Assembly: GCA_002405485.1 (NCBI GenBank)
Contig: DHLW01000155.1
Location: 6,690-24,868, forward strand
Source: Phycisphaerales bacterium UBA4658
Lineage (GTDB): Bacteria; Planctomycetota; Phycisphaerae; Phycisphaerales; UBA1924
Reading direction: 5' to 3'
Length of the DNA stretch: 18,179 nt
Shown piece by piece: positions 13,968-18,179 of the stretch (position 1 is the stretch's first letter; every line of letters starts with the position of its first letter). The notes under the pieces are model-generated. The model saw only the letters and a list, made by a program, of their open reading frames with translations, did not search any database and had not been told where the DNA came from. The translations under genes and the position numbers were made by a program.

Positions 13968-15841
13968 CGCGGGGGCGTGAAGAACAGTGGCGAGTCGGGA
14001 CCGATGGGCTGACCGGTGGAGTACCAGAGCAGCAGGAAGGCGGTCCAGGCGACGAAGAAGGCGACGGAGTACGGGAGCATGAGGGCGATCAAGCTGCCGA
14101 GGCCGGCGTTCTTCTGGTACTTCTGGAGGACGACGAGGATGATGAGCAGATAGCTGTTGAGCGGGGTGATGATGTTCACGACGCTGTCGCCGATGCGGTA
14201 GGCGGCGGTGGTGAGTTCGGGGCTCATGCCGACCATCATGAACATGGGGATGAAGATGGGGGCCATGACGCCGAACTTGCTGAGCATTCCGGAGAGGCAG
14301 AAGTCGCCGAAGATCACGAGCAGGACGAAGAGGACAAGGAGGACGGGGACTGGCAGATCGGCGGAGACCAGGAGCGAGCCCCCGGTGTATGCGAGCATGC
14401 GGTCGAGTTGGGTGTAGGCGAAGTAGTTGACGAACTGGCCCATGAAGAAGGCGATGGCGAGGACTGGGACGATGCTCTTGATGCCGTGGTAGAAGCCGTC
14501 GATGAAGTCCTTCTGGGATCGGAGCGTGCCGGTGCACCAGCCGTACACCATTCCGGGGATGAGGAAGGCGAAGAAGATGATGGGGACGATGACGTGCGAC
14601 CATCGGTCGCCGGGGCTTTCAGCAAGTGAGGCGGAGCGTCTGGTCTGGGCCTCGGAGATGACCAGGGGCTCGACGGCGAGGACGTCGTGGCGCGGCGCCT
14701 TGGCGGCGAGTTCGGGGAGGGGTTCGGTCTTCCCGGGTTCGGCGATGGGCGTTTCCTTGACGATGGCGTGATGGACGATGACGCGTCCGTTGGGGAGCGT
14801 GGGCTGACCGACGCCGTTCAGGGGCGCGCCGGGGATGAAGATCAGGGCGGCGAAGAGGCCGAGCACGAGGGTCTTGGCAAGCAGGGCCCAGACCAGGCCG
14901 CGCTTCTCGGAGGCGGAGAGCGCCATGTCGGCGAGCGTGGCGGCGGCTCCGGAGCCATCGGAGGCGGGGTCAAGGAGAGTTGCGGCCTTCTTCTTCATGA
15001 GCCGCGGCTCGACGAGGAGATCGGTGACGATCCAGCCGGCGATCATGACGATGACGGCGGACCCGGCCTTGAAGTAGGCGTTGTGGAGGATGTTCACGCC
15101 GTAGAGCGGGTCGATGACTCGAGCGGCGTCCTGGGCGAAGCCGGTGAGTGCTCCGTCACCCCCTGTGGGGAAGAACCCGGCGCCGAAGCCGCCCGCGACG
15201 CCGGCGAACGCCGCGGCCAGGCCGGCCACGGGGTGTCGGCCGACGGCAAGGTACAGGGCGGCGGCCAGAGGCGGGAGGATGATGTACCCGGCATCGCTGG
15301 CGACGGAGGAGTTGGCGCCGATGAGGACGATGACGGGGGTGAGGAGTTTCTTGGGCGTGATGAAGGCGAGGGCGCGCATGAGTGCGCCGAAGAAGCCGAA
15401 CTTCTCGGCCAGGCCGATGCCGAGCATGGCGACGAAGATGAGCCCCAGAGCCGGGAGTCCGGTGAAGTTGCGGAGCATGGACGAGAGCGCCCAGTAGATG
15501 CCGTCAGCGTTGAGGAGACTGCGGGGGGCGATAGGGTCGCCGGTTTTCTCCAGGGTGATTTCGGGCCGGCCGCTCGGACCGACCTTGGGGATGAGGATCG
15601 GCTTGCCGTCGCTCCCGAGGACAGGAGAGCCGGAGGCATCGAGCTTCTCAACGAGGACGGGCTTTGGAGTGACGGGCTGGACTGTCCATCCGGCCCAGTC
15701 GCCGATGGCGGCGACGGCGACGACCAGCGCGGCGAGGATGACGAAGATGATCGCGGGCTCGGGGAGCTTGTTCCCGATGCGCTCGATGAGGTCGAGGATG
15801 TTGGCTCGCGAAGCGGGAGAGCTTTGGGGCTGCGATGACAT
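13964..15841 (-). CDS. AbgT-family membrane transporter
   Basis: 625 aa from ATG at 15841, with AGGAG 10 nt upstream. The AbgT family includes p-aminobenzoyl-glutamate importers and antimetabolite exporters (AbgT, MtrF). Family features are the first TM (28-46), NSSVASDAGYIILPPLAAALYLAVGRHP (177-204), GGFGAGFFPTGGDGALTGFAQD (217-238) and the late ITPLNSYLLIILVVLQKY segment. At 625 aa it is longer than the roughly 510 aa of E. coli AbgT. The extra length is in two hydrophilic loops: 55-110 after TM1 (containing DASGSPVLGSDGKPI) and 340-410 in mid-protein (rich in P, E and A). The substrate cannot be told from sequence. No peptidase or folate gene is next to it. Confidence 0.93.
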   Translation of the reverse strand: MSSQPQSSPASRANILDLIERIGNKLPEPAIIFVILAALVVAVAAIGDWAGWTVQPVTPKPVLVEKLDASGSPVLGSDGKPILIPKVGPSGRPEITLEKTGDPIAPRSLLNADGIYWALSSMLRNFTGLPALGLIFVAMLGIGLAEKFGFFGALMRALAFITPKKLLTPVIVLIGANSSVASDAGYIILPPLAAALYLAVGRHPVAGLAAAFAGVAGGFGAGFFPTGGDGALTGFAQDAARVIDPLYGVNILHNAYFKAGSAVIVMIAGWIVTDLLVEPRLMKKKAATLLDPASDGSGAAATLADMALSASEKRGLVWALLAKTLVLGLFAALIFIPGAPLNGVGQPTLPNGRVIVHHAIVKETPIAEPGKTEPLPELAAKAPRHDVLAVEPLVISEAQTRRSASLAESPGDRWSHVIVPIIFFAFLIPGMVYGWCTGTLRSQKDFIDGFYHGIKSIVPVLAIAFFMGQFVNYFAYTQLDRMLAYTGGSLLVSADLPVPVLLVLFVLLVIFGDFCLSGMLSKFGVMAPIFIPMFMMVGMSPELTTAAYRIGDSVVNIITPLNSYLLIILVVLQKYQKNAGLGSLIALMLPYSVAFFVAWTAFLLLWYSTGQPIGPDSPLFFTPPR

Positions 15842-15982
15842 GCGATCGATGCTCCTGTGCGCAGGCCGAGAACCGACACGCGCGAGGACGGCTGGGCGGA
15901 ATCGAACAGGGTATCGCCGACGCCGAGCGGATCAGAAAGCGGGCAAAGATGTCCTCTGATATGGGCGACTGTGGTGCGTCGA
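15842..15982 (-). other. Short gap between top6B and the AbgT-family gene
   Basis: These 141 bases follow the top6B stop and precede the transporter start on the same strand. ATCAGA (15931-15936) and TCTGAT (15955-15960) could pair across an 18-base loop, but this does not resemble a terminator. The only promoter-like pair is TTTCTG and GATACC with a 17-base spacer on the minus strand, which is weak. Confidence 0.3.
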
Positions 15983-18178
15983 TCAGAAGAGCTTTGGTCC
16001 CTCGTCGACCGGCACGAGCTTGCCGTTCACCAGCCGGAGCTTGGGCTTGGTGGCGGGCTGCTGGGCGGCTTGGGCCGACGGCTTGCCGGACGACTGGCGA
16101 GGGGCGGGCTTGGATTTTTCCGGCCTTGGGTCCTGCGTTGAGGACTTGGTTCGCTTGGGCTTGGTGCCGGAGCGTCGAGGGCCGTCGAGATCGATGAGCT
16201 TCGGCTCGTCGCCATCCATGGCGGCGACCTTGAGCATGGCGGCTTCGCGTTTGGATTGCACGAACGGGTTGCCGGCGTCGGACGCGCCCTTGGTGGCGGG
16301 GTTGCGCCGATCGGAAGGCGTGAGATCGGGCGCGGGGGCTTCGACGATGATGACGCCTTCCTGGTCGGCGGGATCTTCGTCCTTGACTTTCTTGCCTTCG
16401 TCGTCGAGCTGGAGGTCGGCGATGGCGGTGCGTTTGCGGGCCTGGGCGAGGAGGGTGTCGTAGAGCTTTTTGGTCTCGACGCCGTTGATGGCGTTGATGG
16501 CCTGAGCGATCTCCCCGATGTAGCGTTCGAAGATGTCTCTGCGGGCGGCCTCGCGCTTCATTTTGAGGCGTTTGCGGAGATATGCGCCGAGCTTTCGGCC
16601 GCACTCCATGAGCGCGAGCTTCATCTCCTTGCGGATTTCGTCATAGTCGGCGATGGCCTCCTTGCTTTCGCTGGTGAAGGGGACCCAGACGCTGGCCATG
16701 TGGATCATGATGACGATGGGACCGGCGGGGACGCCGCCGCGGGGCTGCTGGAGGTCGTAGTTGCGCCAGTTGGTCTCCCCGACGGCCTTGAAGCTGGAGC
16801 AGGCGGACTGCTGGAAGAGGAGTGGGACGCGGTTGGCAAAGCGGATGACGCGAGCGGGCTCGGCGCCGCCGGAGCCGGAGTCTTCGGCGTTGCCACCGGT
16901 CGGACCGAGCTCTCCGCCGAAGGCGATGGCGGCCTCGATGAGGAACGGTCGGCCTCGGTAGATCTCCGGCTGCCTGCTGGATGCGGCGTAAAACTCGGCG
17001 CGGCCGCCCTTGAACATGCCCTTGAGCAGCTGGCGCACGCCGATCGGGGCGAGGCAGTCGGTGGGCGGGGGCGGGAGCTTGGAATCCTGGAGGATCTTGA
17101 AGAGCTTCTCGGCGGTGGCGTGGTCGACGTCACCGATCTTGGCTCGGCTAGAGAGCCCGACGGCCTTGCAGAACTCCCCCGCACTTTGCGCGCTGACGCG
17201 GCTGAACTTGTCCTGGAGGAAGTTGTAGAGCGTGTAGCCCTGGTCTTCCTGCTCGGCTTCCTTGAGCATCTGCAGGAGGATGCCCAGCTCGATGCCCTTG
17301 GGATGGGGCATGATCTCCTTGGTTTCGGGCGGGAGCTCGTTGATGGCCCGCGGGAAGACGATCACGCCGGATGTCTCGGTCGTGACCTGCGGCTGGGAGG
17401 GCGGAGCCGAGTCGCTCTGGACGGACTCCGGGGACGCTTTGTCGGGGGCCTTGTCCTTGCGGCGGGAGAGATCCTGTTCCTCAACGTCGTCGGCGGTCAC
17501 GCGGCTGGGCGGGACGAAGGTGATGCGAGCGTGGGGGTTTGCGATCGCGGTGAGTTCCAGGAACTCGTCGACGGAGCCGCGACCCTTCTGGTAGCGGCCT
17601 TCGAGCTCCACGGTGACGCTGGTGCCGGTGGGATAGTGCTTTGGAGAGAGGAAGTCGCCGGTGGCGGCGAGCTCGCGCGTGCCGGGGGTCAGATCGCGGA
17701 GGCGAGCCAGGGGAAAGTCGTCGGTCTCCTCGTCGACGGTGACCTCGGCCCGGTTGGTCTTGGTGTTCATGGCCAGCTCGATGTGGTGAGCGGGCTTGTG
17801 GGCGCTTGGGCGGGTCTGGATGAGCATGGGCTTGCCGGTGGTGATGAGCCCGTACATGCCCGCCGCGGAGATGCCGATGCCCTGCTGCCCTCTGGACATC
17901 TTCAGACGGTGGAACTTGGACCCGTAGAGGAGGCGGCCGAAGACGTTCTCGACCTGCTTCTTGACGATTCCCGGACCGTTGTCGACAACGGTGATGCGGT
18001 AGCGGGACTGCTTGGCCTCGCGGCCGCGATCGGGCTGGAGGTCCTCGATGACGACGGTGATGTCCGGGAGAATGCCGGCCTCTTCGCAGGCGTCGAGGGA
18101 GTTGTCGACGGCTTCCTTGACGGTGGTCAGGAGGGCCTTGCGTGGATTGTCGAATCCGAGGAGGTGGCGGTTCTTGGC
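15983..18178 (-). CDS. top6B: DNA topoisomerase VI subunit B (5' partial)
   Basis: The gene enters from beyond the window; 731 residues are visible and perhaps 30 are missing. The GHKL ATPase motifs are intact: EAVDNSLDAC (visible 22-31), DNGPGI (66-71) and RGQQGIGIS (96-104). H2TH and transducer hallmarks follow (PHPKGIELGIL, FLQDKFSRVSA, LAPIG, RQPEIYRGRPFLIEAAIAFGGE, RFANRVPLLF, SKEAIADYDEI). Subunit B binds ATP and works with Top6A/Spo11-like subunits to pass duplex DNA through a double-strand break. Top6A is not in the window; it may lie upstream. Compared with archaeal proteins of about 530 aa it has a charged linker before the H2TH region (SRRKDKAPDKASPES), an inserted GPTGGNAEDSGSGG and a tail of about 150 residues rich in K, P, S and Q. 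Starting at an internal ATG (17899) would lose essential motifs. Confidence 0.96.
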   Translation of the reverse strand, partial: AKNRHLLGFDNPRKALLTTVKEAVDNSLDACEEAGILPDITVVIEDLQPDRGREAKQSRYRITVVDNGPGIVKKQVENVFGRLLYGSKFHRLKMSRGQQGIGISAAGMYGLITTGKPMLIQTRPSAHKPAHHIELAMNTKTNRAEVTVDEETDDFPLARLRDLTPGTRELAATGDFLSPKHYPTGTSVTVELEGRYQKGRGSVDEFLELTAIANPHARITFVPPSRVTADDVEEQDLSRRKDKAPDKASPESVQSDSAPPSQPQVTTETSGVIVFPRAINELPPETKEIMPHPKGIELGILLQMLKEAEQEDQGYTLYNFLQDKFSRVSAQSAGEFCKAVGLSSRAKIGDVDHATAEKLFKILQDSKLPPPPTDCLAPIGVRQLLKGMFKGGRAEFYAASSRQPEIYRGRPFLIEAAIAFGGELGPTGGNAEDSGSGGAEPARVIRFANRVPLLFQQSACSSFKAVGETNWRNYDLQQPRGGVPAGPIVIMIHMASVWVPFTSESKEAIADYDEIRKEMKLALMECGRKLGAYLRKRLKMKREAARRDIFERYIGEIAQAINAINGVETKKLYDTLLAQARKRTAIADLQLDDEGKKVKDEDPADQEGVIIVEAPAPDLTPSDRRNPATKGASDAGNPFVQSKREAAMLKVAAMDGDEPKLIDLDGPRRSGTKPKRTKSSTQDPRPEKSKPAPRQSSGKPSAQAAQQPATKPKLRLVNGKLVPVDEGPKLF

Positions 18179-18179
18179 G

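Noticed and set aside
13209..14603. 464-aa minus-strand open frame across the BtpA-like/AbgT boundary
   Set aside because: It is made of R, H and P repeats and covers two well-supported genes in other frames.
14687..15838. 383-aa plus-strand open frame, very acidic
   Set aside because: It is exactly antisense to the clear AbgT-family transporter. Its D/E/G bias is the mirror image of hydrophobic membrane codons.
15931..15960. ATCAGA/TCTGAT pair as a terminator for top6B
   Set aside because: Six pairs around an 18-base loop without a T-run are too weak to call.

Overview
This window is a GC-rich bacterial chromosome segment, most likely from a planctomycete of the class Phycisphaerae. The best evidence is the secreted protein at 2167-3666. 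It ends in a duplicated dockerin-like module whose last two residues are Gly-Cys, a 'GC-type' C-terminus I associate with Phycisphaerales. Supporting evidence is a prepilin-like protein with an exact H-X9-DG motif, an ECF-like sigma factor of planctomycete type, and a bacterial topoisomerase VI B subunit. The taxonomic call is inference.

Left part (1-9173). A 5'-truncated, dockerin-bearing secreted-type protein (1-2139, +) converges on a minus-strand block. Read in transcription order, that block is: a prepilin-like H-X9-DG protein (7703-6870), a two-TM HAMP histidine kinase (6873-5209), an NtrC/PilR-type sigma-54 response regulator (5231-3663), and the secreted GC-type dockerin protein (3666-2167). 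All four genes overlap: 4 nt GTGA, then 23 nt, then 4 nt GTGA. This makes a tightly coupled candidate signalling/surface operon. A promoter candidate lies 25-60 nt upstream. A cluster of TGGCCA repeats sits at the kinase/regulator junction. truD (7844-9139, -) lies upstream, and its start codon abuts a strong hairpin.

Middle part (9174-11964). An uncharacterised 437-aa protein (9192-10505, -) and a secreted, repeat-rich TPR-like protein (10836-11909, +) diverge from a 330-bp region. This region holds a good -10 box, an inverted repeat inside the promoter and several more dyads. The TPR-like gene ends at a 12-bp perfect hairpin with a GCGA loop, which it shares with a convergent ECF-like sigma factor gene.

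Right part (11989-18179). The sigma factor gene (11989-12984, -) carries a glycine tract encoded over a G8 homopolymer. It diverges from a BtpA/SgcQ-family gene (13107-13967, +). That gene's stop codon overlaps the stop of a convergent AbgT-family transporter gene (13964-15841, -) in the four bases TTAG. The window ends inside a topoisomerase VI subunit B gene (15983 to beyond 18178, -) with intact ATP-binding motifs, a bacterial-looking linker and a long basic tail.

I saw no tRNA, rRNA, CRISPR array, transposase or phage genes. The many long antisense open frames are products of the high GC content.
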